Source: Myrica gale (lineage: Eukaryota > Streptophyta > Magnoliopsida > Fagales > Myricaceae). From it: a stretch of DNA of 64,000 nucleotides. The stretch is taken from contig OZ005607.1 of NCBI GenBank assembly GCA_963930655.1, forward strand, positions 20,596,374-20,660,373. Direction: 5' to 3'. Below are positions 21,795 to 32,900 of this stretch, piece after piece. A model generated the notes under the pieces. The model ran no database searches and was not told the origin of the DNA. It saw nothing but the letters and a program-made list of their open reading frames with translations. Each line of letters starts with the position of its first letter. The first letter of the stretch is position 1. Made by a program: the position numbers and the translations under genes.

Positions 21795-21991
21795 ATTCTT
21801 TATAAACAAATTGAAGAACAAATCAGTGATAAACAATTACAATAAGATATACAAAAATATCAACAAATATTAGAATATACTATTTGCTCTTCTGTTCCTA
21901 ATGCTTTTTGGAATCGTAAACATATAATTCTCTTCCTTATGAACCCGAATTCTTTGAAAGGAATATACCTACAAAAGCAAGACCAATACAA

Positions 21992-22810
21992 ATGAATCAA
22001 GAATATTTAGAAATTTGCAAAAAAGAAATTAACTCTTTTCTTGATAAAGGATTAATACGTCCTTCTAAATCCTGTTGGAGTTGTGCTGCTTTTTATGTTA
22101 TGAATGCTACTGAAAAAAAACGTGGAGTTCCCCATCTTGTCATTAATTATAAATCTTTAAACAAAGCATTACGATGGATAAGATATCTTATTCCTAATAA
22201 AACATATTTGCTTAATTGTTTACATGATGTTTGCATTTTTTCTGAATTTGATATGAAATCTGGATATTATCCAATTCAAATAACTGAACAAGATAGATAT
22301 AAAACTGCTTTTACAGTTCCTTTTGGTCACTTTGAATGGAATGTTATGTCTTTCGGTTTAAAAAATGTTCATTCTGAATTTCAAAATATTATGAATGATA
22401 TATTTAGTCCTTATACTTCTTTTGCTTTAGTATATATTGATGATGTTTTAATCTTTTCTAAATCTATCAAACAACATTTGTATCATTTTAAAATATTTAA
22501 ACAGATTATTGAACGAAATGGACTTGTTGTTTTTGCTCCGAAAATAAAATTATTACAATCTAAAATACGATTTTTAGGTCATAATATTTATCAAGGTACT
22601 ATTACACCCATACCACGTGCTATCGAATTTGCTGATAAATTTTCTAATAAAATCATTGATAAACAACAGCTTCCACGTTTTCTTGGTAGTTTAAATTATA
22701 TTGGTGAATTTTATAAAGATTTAAGAAAATTGTGTAAACCTTTATTTAATCGTTTAAGAAAGAAACCCTATCCTTGGACTGATACTCATACTCATAATCC
22801 AACAAATTAA
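21992..22810 (+). pseudogene. Pararetroviral reverse transcriptase
   Basis: An open frame of 272 codons covers the RT palm and fingers: VINYKSLNKAL, FDMKSGYYPIQI, TAFTVPFGHFEWNVMSFGLKN and the catalytic YIDDVLIF near 22433, followed by a thumb-like FLGHNI and LGSLNYIG. The YxDD motif and neighbouring wording are of the Ty3/caulimovirid class. The frame ends in a stop before the RNase H. The lack of an integrase downstream favours a pararetrovirus. Confidence 0.85.
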
Positions 22811-23045
22811 AAATATGTCAAACATTTACCATGCTTAGGTATTGCATCCCCACATGCATTCAAAATAGTTGAAACAGATGCATCAAACATTGGATATGAT
22901 GGAATATTAAATCAACGCATGCATGATTCAGATAAAGAACAAATAGTAAGATATCATTCTCATGCATAGAATACTACACAACAAAAATATAGTATTGTTA
23001 AGCAAGAAATTTTGGAAATAGTTCTTTGCGTCTCAAAATTTCAAG
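22811..23045 (+). pseudogene. Pararetroviral RNase H remnant
   Basis: After the RT stop the same sense continues with ETDASNIGYDGIL, a stop, and then a YSIVKQEILEIV-type block. These are the first catalytic Asp region and the conserved YxxxxxE helix of RNase H in retroelements. Coding is interrupted by stops, and similarity ends near 23050. Confidence 0.65.
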
Positions 23046-24080
23046 ATGATTTTAGACAGATAGTAATTTCCCTTCTTGACCTCCTTTCCCTTTTTGTGGT
23101 GCTGCTCCTAGACCCCGTCCAGGATAAATACCAATACATAATTCATTTACTGTTTTAGGTCAAATTCCTCCAATATCAGGACCATGTGTCCCTCCTCCTC
23201 TTCCTCCAATGAATACTACTTTTAGCCAGAAATTAATATCATCCAGTTGAATTTGAACAAACACCATGCAAATTTGACTCTTCACGAATTGGTTTATCAA
23301 AATTTACCATTTGTAGAATAATTTCTTCAAAAGAATGGGGTCAGCCTTGGACCCTACGTGCATTATCTGAACCATTTAAAAATTTGAAAAATATCACTTA
23401 TTATTATTACATTGATGCATGGACTTTTACTTTATTTTTTTAAAATAACAATCATCATCATACTTGGTTTATTCGATTCAAAGGATTTTAATGTTCCGAA
23501 CCTATTCCTCATTGGTTTATTCAATGGTGAGATCGATTTGGGCCTGATGAAAAACCTTTTTCAGATAATCTCAAAAAAACATATGATCAATTGGTCATAA
23601 ACTCATATGATACCCCTTCACTAGAAAAATACCCAGCAATGAAAAATCCTCCATATAAAGACATACCCAATCTCCTTCGCTTCTTCATACAGTTCAACCT
23701 AATAATACCTTGGATATTTTGTTGAAAGTTTGTCTTTACCCAGAAATTCTTTCTTAAATGGTGGTCCATTTTTACTACAGATAATATCATTAATGACATT
23801 TCCCAAGCAAAACATCAAATAGCCAAGCATCTCCAATTTCTTTCTCAAAAAAGTCAAATACAAGCAAAACTTGCTGCCGCCAATAATAAAGATGATTATA
23901 AAAAAAATTGCTTAAAGTCCTTTCACAATTGTCTCAAGATGATGAAGAAGATACTGCTGCAAATACATGTTCAGAACTCAATCCAATAAATCCTCAATAT
24001 CAAGATGCTCAATATCCCTATGATGGTTACGACATTGATTTATCTTCTGAAGAAATAGAAGTCATCAACCGTTAGTTCAT
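23046..24080 (+). pseudogene. Further viral-type coding, heavily broken
   Basis: Short frames carry tryptophan-rich blocks (HTWFIRFK, IPHWFIQW, FFLKWWSIFTT) and an acidic tail ending in a stop at about 24075, just before the promoter-like region. I associate the Trp-rich blocks with caulimovirid polyproteins but cannot assign the domain with confidence. Its position after RNase H is unexpected. Confidence 0.4.
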
Positions 24081-24665
24081 TTGAAGGATAATTTTGTCTA
24101 TTTTGAAGATATCAAAGATAATTTCGTCATTTCAAGATGTGATTATTGTGTTGCTGCCAACAAGCTACTGTTCAAGATACTGTTCATTCCGACATATTAT
24201 TGTTGATTTTACTGTTCACCGACAGTATATTGTTCATGTCTTTCCAAAAATATTCTTGGTACTGTTTCATTACTGTTGATTTCTTCCAAAATTGCCCTTT
24301 ACTGTTCAAAATATCGAAGGATATCTTCTGTCCTTTCTCATCTCTCTTTTTCTATAAAAACCTTTCTCATTTCTCATTCTCATCAGAGTTCGAACAACAT
24401 GCTTTCAGAACTCTCTCAAGCCTCTCTCAAATACTCTTGACCCTATCTCTCAACTCTCAAAATCTTTCAACCTTTCACTTCTCTCAAATACTTCCATCCA
24501 TATTATCAAAACTTCAACCTTTCCTTTAATCTTTCATCTGCCTTCAAGCTTTATCATTTCAAGTCTTCAAAATCGTGTTTCAAGTTTTCGAATATTGTAA
24601 GTGTGCTTTAAGTTTGTAAAATCTTTTTCAAATCCCGTATTGTACTTTGAACTTTGAATATCAAT
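24081..24665 (+). promoter_or_regulatory. Promoter and leader of the viral relic
   Basis: TCTATAAAAACC at 24351-24362 is a strong TATA box, preceded by several TACTGTTCA-type repeats (24160-24310). It is followed by a CT- and TCTCAAA-rich leader of about 300 nt without long open frames. This matches the layout of a caulimovirid pregenomic promoter and leader. Whether it is still active cannot be told from sequence. Confidence 0.5.
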
Positions 24666-26500
24666 ATGAGTCAAGATTTTACAGTATTAATTCCCATTAC
24701 TTACTCCTTAACAGAACATGGAATAAGTTATTTGCATTTTTATTATAATATCATTTTTGGTTCATATTTAGTTCAACAATACATTGTTGATGCAATGGCA
24801 GAACTATGATTGAATTTGAAGAGGGGCAAACTCCTAAGGTGAAATGATGAATAAAAAAAAATTCTACTTAATGCAAAAAAGTGTCTTAGAGTTATGCAAC
24901 AAACAAAATATAACTATCCATTGAAATTGCATGTATGCCTTTCAAAACTAAAACTTGGAATGACATTTTAACTTCTGTTGTTGTCTTGCAAACAAACAAG
25001 GGAAAGTAAGGATTAAACTTTGCAAATACGCAGTAACCTATCTCAAAACAACTATATAATCTAAAGAAAATCTTTTGAAACCAAATGCTAGGCCGGATCT
25101 AATACATTCGTTAAAATGAGGATTTCCCATGTTTGGAATTTGCTTTAGATACCTGCTCTGGGAAATTGAGAAAGAATATCCAATTTTCAAGGCTGGACAA
25201 CCTCCAGTACTCCTAAGACAGTTGCAACAGGCCCACATAACCCATTGGAAGCAATGGGCGTTAACACTGTTGAACCGTCTGAAAATATTTTCCATTTGTT
25301 TTCTTTTTTAGACCCAAGATTGAAAATTACATTAGATCAGCATTTTGAACCATCTGCAAAGGCCAATTGGCCCCCCTGGTTTCGCCTGTGAATGCACATG
25401 AAAATTCAAATTGCTGCACAACACATGCTTAAGCACAAAGCAATAATGACAAACAACAGATACACCAAACAAATGAGGTGTGCATCTAAATACATTGTGG
25501 ATATCTATATAGAATCTGAAAAATAAGATGGCCAGACAGATTTCAAAAGCAGTTGAATGGGCCATAATGACTATATATATGAGGAACACAAACCATCATA
25601 TGGAGTATCTAGGGCTCGACACATGCATTCCTTAATATCACTAGCAATTACCCTCTGCAACAAGAAAACAAACATAAAAAGGTAAAAGCTCCAAAAGAAC
25701 ACCACATATAAACAAAAAACCCAGAAGACATTGCCTTTCCAGATCCTAATAATAAAGTCAAAAATTCAAAAATTAAAATAAATTTCATCACTAATCGCAA
25801 AAAAACTAGAGAGGGTTGAGTTGAGACTTGAGAGAGAGTACCTGGAGGCTGGAGAGAGAGAGTCAGAGAGAGCTGTGGTTCAGTGGTTGTGGAGGAGGAG
25901 AGAGGGACGAAGAGGGCCGAGAGGGAGAGAGAGAGTCGGCGTTAAGTTTTGTGGAGGTCCGGAGGAAGAGAGAGGCAGAGCGAGAGAGGGCTAGAGGTTG
26001 GTGGTCTGTGGCGGAAGAGTGAGGAGGAGAGAGGGACGGGGGCTGGCGTCGGGAGCGGGAGCAGAGTGAGTGAGAAAGGGGGGAGGGGAGGCCGAATTAC
26101 GCAGGGCTGCTTTTTTAAAAAAAAAAACAGAGAATTTTTTTAAAAAAAATCTACTGGATGGGCCGCGCCTGGGCCTGGGTCTTTGGGGCAGGGGGCCTAG
26201 TCGGGGGCGGGCTGGGGGCCTGGGCGCCTGATGGGGGCGGGCTGGGTCTGAGGGGTGGGCCTGGCATTTAGCTTAAGGGGGCGGCCCATATAAAATAAAA
26301 TAAAAATCCTGAAGACATTTTCAGGTGTTGGGGGGCGTCTGCCCCCCACCGCCCCTTGCTAGATCCGCCTCTGTGTTGATGCATCACATTTAATTCTACA
26401 ATATATCATTGACAATATCAATCATATCATTAATGAAGCATTATACGAAGAATACGATTCAGATGTATCATATGGTTCCGAAGATAACACTTTAGCCTAA
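24666..26500 (+). pseudogene. Short reading frame of the viral relic, split by a hAT element
   Basis: An ATG at 24666 after the leader opens a frame that is cut at 24792 by the hAT element. The frame continues at 26382 to a stop at 26498-26500. Counting only one copy of the 8-bp duplication, the two parts stay in phase (127 + 119 nt, 81 codons plus stop). The product is unrecognised, with an acidic, Asp/Glu-rich end. Because the frame survived up to the insertion, the hAT element landed before this part decayed. Confidence 0.5.
24793..26373. mobile_element. hAT-like element (CAGTGGCGGA-type ends), 1581 bp
   Basis: It starts CAATGGCAGAACTATG and ends AGATCCGCCTCTG, inverted versions of the family end CAGTGGCGGAACC. 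A perfect 8-bp duplication TGTTGATG stands at 24785-24792 and 26374-26381. The interior has a GA-rich stretch (25820-26060), which read on the minus strand would make a CT-rich leader, and a G-rich region near 26160-26270. No intact transposase is present. Confidence 0.88.
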
Positions 26501-26502
26501 TT

Positions 26503-26522
26503 ATATATATATATATATATAA
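26503..26522. repeat. (AT)n microsatellite
   Basis: A run of about ten AT units directly follows the viral relic. Confidence 0.9.
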
Positions 26523-26678
26523 AAGCACTGACCGTAGTAGAAAGTAAAGACGTGAGAATTTCTAGATACCTCCGCACGGCCGAACGCTCAAACCCAACCT
26601 CAAACACGGCTAAAAGTTCAAAGTACTCTTTTATTATGTACGGGGAAACAAAGACTGAAAGCCATATACTGAAAGAGA

Positions 26679-26823
26679 ATGGATTGTCTCCAAAGGCAAA
26701 TCCATCCGGATGACCGAATGGACGGCTGTAAGCCGTCCTGTCAGAAACCAAGGATGACCGAATGGATGACTTCCAGCCATCCATTCGGTCATCCGGATGG
26801 ATTTACCTTCGGAGGCAATCCAT
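26679..26823. repeat. Foldback element beside the nitrilase start
   Basis: The arms 26679-26728 and 26774-26823 are inverted copies of about 50 bp with few mismatches (ATCCATCCGGATGACCGAAT in one, ATTCGGTCATCCGGATGGAT in the other). They enclose a loop of about 45 bp that holds another partial copy (GGATGACCGAATGGATGAC). The element ends about 70 bp before the nitrilase ATG, so it lies in the leader or core promoter. Confidence 0.85.
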
Positions 26824-26894
26824 ACTCTATACTGAAAAGTGAAATCCGTCCCTCTATGCAATCTCAGACAGGCAAACCACACGACCAGACAGAC

Positions 26895-29800
26895 ATGGCG
26901 CTGGTTCCCGCGCCACCGGTCAACGACGGACCAGTGTTCGCGGAAGTCGAGATGGGCGTGGAATCCTCCGTGCCCACTGTCCGAGTCACTGTTGTCCAGG
27001 CCTCCACTATCTTCTACGACACCCCAGCCACTCTAGGTCCCACTTCTATCTTCTCCTCACTTTTCACCACTTCGCTTGTTTGAACTCCCTTCTCAGCGAT
27101 GTTTCTTACATTCTTAACCTTTCCTTCGCTTACTTTGCAATTGAATGATAATAATCGGATGTTACCCGCAGAATATTTATGGAGTTAGAACATGAAAATT
27201 CATCGGAATTCTACTTATAGTGAGTATCGACAAAGGGGGTTAGAACATGAAAATTCATCGGAATTCTACTTATAGTGAGTATCGACAAAGGGGGTTAGAA
27301 CATGAAAATTCATCGGAATTCTACGTATAGTGAGTATCGACAAAGGGGGAAACAAAGTGCTACTTAATGAGCCTTAACTACTGTATTGCTTCCTTTACAT
27401 GATCAATTACCCATTTTCCGAGCGAACTTAGTGGAAGCTATTTTTTTTTTTACTTGTTGACTTATTTATTTGCTCTGTTTTAGTCTTTTCCTCCTTATCC
27501 TCGGCAACGGATTAAGCCGGGAGGTATTTTGTATCTCTAGTTAATTGGTTGCCTATTGTTTGTATTCTGGGTTTAAGAGAAATTTGATAGTCTATTCTCT
27601 TGCGTGCGAGCTAGCATAATGCTTCTATTTGAGTTGAAGATGTCGGTGGTGGTAGTGGGTGCTGTTTTAATTTTTTATTGAACATACAGAAAAGGCTGAG
27701 AGATTGCTGGCCGAAGCTGCCGGTTATGGCTCCCAGTTGGTTGTGTTTCCAGAAGCATTTTTGGGTGGTTATCCTCGTGGTTCCAATTTTGGTGTTACCA
27801 TTGGGAACCGAACTGCTAAGGGCAAAGAGGAGTTCCGCAAGTACCACGCTTCGGCCATCAATGTACCTGGTAGGACACAAGCTTCCTATTTGTGTTAATA
27901 TGTGCTCATTAGACAAGTTATTTCTTCGCTGGGCCCCATACTCGATAGAATTTGTTAGGCCACTTGATCTTCCTACATATCACATCGGAGTGTGCTTGAT
28001 CAAGTGGAAGTTTCACTTCTAATGATCCGATAATTTCTAGAACAATTGAACCAGTGGTCGCAATAAACTCCATATTTGATGAAGTGATGAGAATTGCCTT
28101 CTCTTCTTCTGTTCATTTGAAGATCCTGTTCAGGTGCAGAATTGGTATATGAAATACTTGTGTGCGACACAAAAGATTGCTAATTCATTTTTTTTCTATC
28201 TTTTGGTAATTCTAATATGACTAGGTTTAACTATTTTTAAACGTCTTCTTTTTTTCTTTCCCAAGGTTGTTATATCTCCATTTGTGTCTGATGTGAAGGT
28301 ATGAAGACTATGTACGTAGATCATTTGCTTTCATTTCTGCTATATAGCTATTTTCCCAGCAATTGATTCCATTTATGACCATGGTTCGGTAAGAAGAAGA
28401 TCCTGTCTAGATCTGAATTTGCTACAAGCTTTTCATTTTCCTCAGTCAAAAGCTTCATCATTCTTTTTCAAAGTAGGTATAAGGCTCTTGTTTGCTTCCT
28501 CCCTGTGGGTAATACATATAAGATCCTGAAACAATACTAGAGGCTTTAGTTTTTTGTCTTGAACTGCATCAGGACTGCAATATATGAATTGGTGGATTCA
28601 AAGTAGTTTAAGTAAGATATGACTCATCAAATATAGGTACTAAATTTCATCAGAAAATAAACGAATCCTATCCGAGTTTCGACACTTTTGAGACTTTAAT
28701 TTCTTCTTCTTCTAAGTGTGGATAAAATATGTGGTGAACATTTTCTGCAACACATAGCTGTTGATGTAAATATCACATAGTTATTCTATCTTGTACAAAT
28801 ATATAGATATTTGGAATTTTATTACTATTTTTTAAGAAGCTTTTTTTGTATGTGCCAGCCTTTTTCCTGGTTTTTGCTCTCTTTTTCAGTTTTGCAACAC
28901 GAGAAATAGCCAGCCTTTTGACATCATGACAGCTGGAATTCAGACACTATAAAGTTGCAGTATATATATTGAGTGGAAATGATAAGGATAACTGTTGGTT
29001 GTTCTTTGAAATTACGTTTGTCAAAGTATACATCTCCAAGGATCAGAAGTTAAGTACCATAATGGATGATCTTTGCTAAGTGTGAGTCATTAGTGCAACA
29101 TAATTTGGCCTAAACCTACGGGCAAAACTCGTAGGTTAATAACTAATAAGTGGCCTTACTTATTATATTAAAGCCTGAGTAAAAATTTACTAGGTCCGTA
29201 TCTTAACAACAAGCAGCATCGAAGCCAATGATGGTGTTCGGTATGCTTGATGAGAGTGGTCCCTACTCATGGTCAGAGTGGAGACTCGTGCACATGCGTA
29301 GATGCTGGCATCCTTTCACAGTTGGAGCAGGAGCATGGTGCATGCTTGGAGAAGCCTGAAACGTCTATGCAAGTGATTCTATGAAAGCCCTACAATGCCA
29401 TGCGACATTTGATAAAGACTTCCATTTGAGGGTTGTGCTGATGTGTGGTAAATCTCAGATGAGAGAGAGATTATTGGAGTATACCCATGTAGAACAGAGA
29501 GAACAAGTTCACAGAATAGAGTTGTTGCTAGTATAAGTAGTTTGTATAACATAATTCCGTCAAACCCTGTGCTTTTAAGTATTTGTGTTAAGTGGTATCC
29601 CAACAGGGTATTAATCTTTCCAACAGTGCATACTTCCATTGTTAATGCCATTTGGAGGCCTAAACTAAATCCGTACTGTCTATATTGTTAGTTATGTGCA
29701 ATTTTCAGTGAGTTTGTTGGTACAATGCAGGTCCTGAAGTTGACCGGTTGGCAGCAATGGCTGAAAAGTACAAGGTGTATTTGGTAATGGGTGTTATAGA

Positions 29801-32291
29801 GAGAGATGGATATACACTCTACTGTACTGTTCTGTTTTTTGATTCTCAGGGTCGTTACCTGGGAAAACACCGGAAAGTTATGCCAACAGCATTGGAGCGT
29901 ATCATCTGGGGATTCGGAGATGGATCGACAATTCCTGTTTTCGAAACTCCAATTGGAAAAATAGGTGCTGCTATTTGTTGGGAAAACAGAATGCCACTTC
30001 TAAGGACAGCCATGTATGCTAAAGGTTAGTAATCTCTGATCCTTATTGCAAGCCACGTTAAGGCCAGGATCAACTGACGATCTGCTTGAGAGTAATAGCC
30101 CACCTTAATGGTCCAACTGGTGTTTATGCTCTTTGTCTGCGTGTGTCTGTGCATTTGTTGGATCCTTACTAGGTCCTAGTAGTTCAAGCCTTTAGATAGT
30201 GAGATGGACAAATAAACATGTATGGGGCCTGACTATGCTGGGTCATGTAGGCAAAGTTTGGTTATTCAACTCTTGACAAACATCAGTCTGCCAAGGCCCG
30301 TGCTGTCAATATTTGTGTGATATAAGCTATTCTATTTACGGTGGAGCCAGTTTCTCCCCTAAATCTTCACATACCTTTTTTTTTGGTATGAAAGATTAAT
30401 AGTTATTTTTCTTGGAAAGTGTTTAAATGATTAGTCTTCTGTTGGCTACGACTTTCCTTTTTGAAGATTATTCTACGATTTCTGTTGCTCAGTGATTTGC
30501 CCTGGTTTCTTATATTCGCTTCTAAATGTGGTTATAAATGATGTTTTTATGCTGTACAAAATATTTGCTTGGTGGAAATTATATCACCTTGTTACTCTTG
30601 GTTTGTAAATCATATTTATGCTTTTTGGTTTAATTTGTCAAACTTCGGTTTTAGGCGTTGAAATATATTGCGCACCAACAGCTGATGCCAGGGACATCTG
30701 GCAAGCATCAATGACCCATATTGCTCTTGAGGGTGGATGTTTTGTTTTATCCGCCAACCAATTCTGTACAAGGAGAGATTACCCACCTCCTCCAGAGTAT
30801 GTATTTTCTGGCACGGAAGAGGACCTCACGCCAGACTCTGTAGTCTGTGCTGGAGGCAGTTCCATCATATCACCATCAGGGACTGTTCTGGCCGGACCCA
30901 ATTATGATGGCGAGGCACTCATCTCAGCCGATCTTGGTATGTCACTCCTGTCTCTATATGTACCTCCTGAACATTGCACTCAAGGTTGCTCTTAAAGTGT
31001 TGTCAGAACCATTGTTGTTTCTCTTTGGTAATATTATTCCAGGGTTGGATAATTTTATGAATCCGTAAATAAAATTGCTATTTTGTTTCAAAAGAAAATA
31101 AAATGAAGAATGCTTTGAATCACAAAACTACCTTTGCTTGATCACTCTCTCTCTCTTGCTCTTAGTTTGCAAATGATTGCCTTAGTGCAACCTAAAAAAA
31201 GAAACCTAAAGAAGTCATGCAGAATGCACTCTATCGAGATGGACGGTAGGACGCAACTAAAAGACCTTAAGAAACCATCTAGGGTGCACATTATAGTTTG
31301 CTCCCTTCTTTTTTAGTTTCTTTGTTTTTTTCAGTACCCTTGCATTGAGCATTGACAGACGGTCAAATTAGTTGTGGTCTTGTGACTGTTGCTGTTGCTA
31401 TGCATTTCGAGCCTTCTTCAAAATATTGTCCGATGTTTGTGCGCATAGCATCTATACAAGTTACTTGGCCTATTTTAGGGAGTACTATGTAAGATAACTT
31501 TTGGGAGACATGAACATTCAGATGTATGTCTGCACACTCAATGAATCCCTTTTTGCTTTTCATTTGAAAACCCCAACAACTAGAATAGCAGCCCCAGTGT
31601 TGGCCGGTGCAATGAAAAATGCGACAACACCAAGATCTTTATTTGTAGATGGACCACACCTTGTGCATCTCAAAGAGAAATTCATTTGGTTCCATTTTTC
31701 CATGAAACCAAATGAATGTCTGACCTAAAAAAAGGGAAAAAAGAAGGTTGACACAGTCCAGTCTTTACATTTGGGAGAAGATATTCAAGGTAAGGACCAT
31801 ATCTAGAGAGAAGGGGGAAACACAGACAGAGGAAGGAACTAAATGTGAGTCTGTCTGACCTATTAAAACCTCACTACCTGACTTCAGTCAGGACAGCAGG
31901 TATAATTTTCAATACCCGACATATTTGTAGGATTTTCAGTGTCCTTACCTTGAATATCTTCTCCCAAATGTAAAGACAGGACTGTGTCACATGTTTGTTT
32001 TCCCTTTCATAGACTCAGTTTGAGTAGAGGATGACCACTGCTGGGAAAGTCCAGTTGTGGTTTTTGTCATTTCCTGTGTTCTTTCTTGGTTGGGACTGGA
32101 ACTGGGAATTTTGAAATGGATAAAATAGTGCAGATCTGGGAGAAATAGCGCGGGCAAAATTTGATTTTGATGTGGTTGGACACTATTCAAGGCCTGAAGT
32201 GCTAAGCTTGATTGTGAGGGACCATCCAACGAAGCCAGTTACTTTCACATCAGCATCAGAGAAAACTGAAGGTGGTCACAAGCAACTGTGA
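26895..32291 (+). CDS. NIT4: NIT4-type nitrilase (beta-cyanoalanine hydrolase family), 351 aa
   Basis: Five exons were spliced by eye: 26895-27036, 27690-27869, 29731-30024, 30655-30936 and 32134-32291. All junctions are GT-AG and the total is 1056 nt without internal stops. The carbon-nitrogen hydrolase fold starts near residue 28. The catalytic triad is visible: Glu69 in [12 protein letters not shown], Lys156 in GKHRKVMPT and Cys190 in [11 protein letters not shown]. The wording throughout ([59 protein letters not shown]) matches plant NIT4. Family knowledge: NIT4 turns beta-cyano-L-alanine into asparagine, or aspartate plus ammonia, in cyanide detoxification, in the cytosol. The MALVP start matches the family; an upstream in-frame ATG at 26856 would add 13 residues. 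Introns hold a minisatellite and an inverted-repeat element. Confidence 0.95.
27184..27348. repeat. Minisatellite, 3 x 55 bp, in nitrilase intron 1
   Basis: The phrase GTTAGAACATGAAAATTCAT begins at 27184, 27239 and 27294, a period of exactly 55 bp. The first two copies are identical as far as I can read and the third has a single change (CTACGTATAG for CTACTTATAG). The near identity suggests recent amplification. Confidence 0.93.
27870..29730 (+). other. Intron 2 of the nitrilase gene
   Basis: A 1.86-kb intron, T-rich in parts. I see no gene or nameable repeat in it. The frame at 29379-29651 on the minus strand is unrecognised and likely chance. Confidence 0.75.
30937..32133 (+). other. Intron 4 of the nitrilase gene
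   Basis: A 1.2-kb intron that contains the inverted-repeat element at 31748-31990. It also contains a small 12-bp hairpin (ATTCATTTGGTT at 31680-31691 against AACCAAATGAAT at 31706-31717). No exon is supported in it. Confidence 0.75.
31748..31990. repeat. MITE with about 45-bp terminal inverted repeats, in nitrilase intron 4
   Basis: GACACAGTCC and CATTTGGGAGAAGATATTCA on the left match GAATATCTTCTCCCAAATG and GGACTGTGTC on the right as inverted copies of about 45 bp, with one short indel. The centre of about 140 bp is non-coding. I could not fix a target duplication. Confidence 0.85.
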
Positions 32292-32734
32292 TTTTCACCG
32301 GCCAGCATTAATGGCACTTGTTCAAAATATAGGCCTTTTCATCAACATTCAACAGCAGGAAGGACACTGGTCTGATACCATCTTTATTACTGTTGTCGTA
32401 TGTATGGCCAATGTTGTAACTTCGTTTATAGAACTTGCATCGTCTTGTATTGCATAATATATTGTTCTGGTGCTACAAATTTATGTCGCTGTTATACAGT
32501 AATTCCAGAAATATGGTTTATTTTTCTGCTAAAACGAATCTGTAGCTTTTGCCTAGGAAAAAAAATCCTACTTTTCTTATTTCTTTTTTGCTTTTTCCCT
32601 TTCCGTGGACTGCTATTTAGTGTCAAACAATTGTGAAAGAATACTTATAAAAAAAAGCAATTTTAAAAGAACTTATGATCTTCTGCTTAAGGCCATGGTC
32701 TGTCAAATTTAACTTTAATACTTCTTTTCCTGTA

Positions 32735-32900
32735 GTTAAAGGGGAGGGAGCAACCAGCTTAGCAATTTTTCTTGGGCATGGCCTTAGGAGTACTCTCATT
32801 GCAATTTTTTTTTTTTTGTGGTTAAAAGAGGGGAGAGGCAATCAGCCTAGCAATCCTCCTTAGGTGTGACCATAAGAGCACCATCCAGTTGTAGAATGTT
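32735..32900. repeat. Diverged tandem duplication, about 86 bp
   Basis: Two related units start GTTAAAGGGGAGGGAGCAA at 32735 and GTTAAAAGAGGGGAGAGGCA at 32821. Both continue with AGC(T/C)TAGCAAT and a CTTAGG block. Confidence 0.6.

Larger units (their letters stand above)
19930..24792 (+). mobile_element. Decayed endogenous pararetrovirus (Caulimoviridae-like)
   Basis: The stretch is very AT-rich and has, in order: a capsid-like region, a basic region with a CCHC zinc knuckle, an aspartic protease motif, reverse transcriptase, RNase H, a further block of viral-type coding, and a promoter/leader-like region with a short reading frame. No LTRs or target duplications are visible, which fits a pararetroviral insertion better than an LTR retrotransposon. 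Stops and frameshifts break nearly every region. The piece after the RNase H (23050-24080) appears out of order for a single linear viral genome, suggesting a rearranged or concatenated insertion. It continues after the hAT element at 26382-26500. Genus is uncertain; the wording recalls petuvirus/florendovirus-like sequences. Confidence 0.75.

Noticed and set aside
19930-24665. Intact, potentially active virus
   Set aside because: Stops and frame changes break the coat, protease, RNase H and downstream regions, and part order looks rearranged. It is a relic.
26679-27083. 134-codon frame overlapping the nitrilase start
   Set aside because: Its first half is the foldback element and its frame only coincides with exon 1. 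The family start MALVP is at 26895 and the intron begins at 27037.
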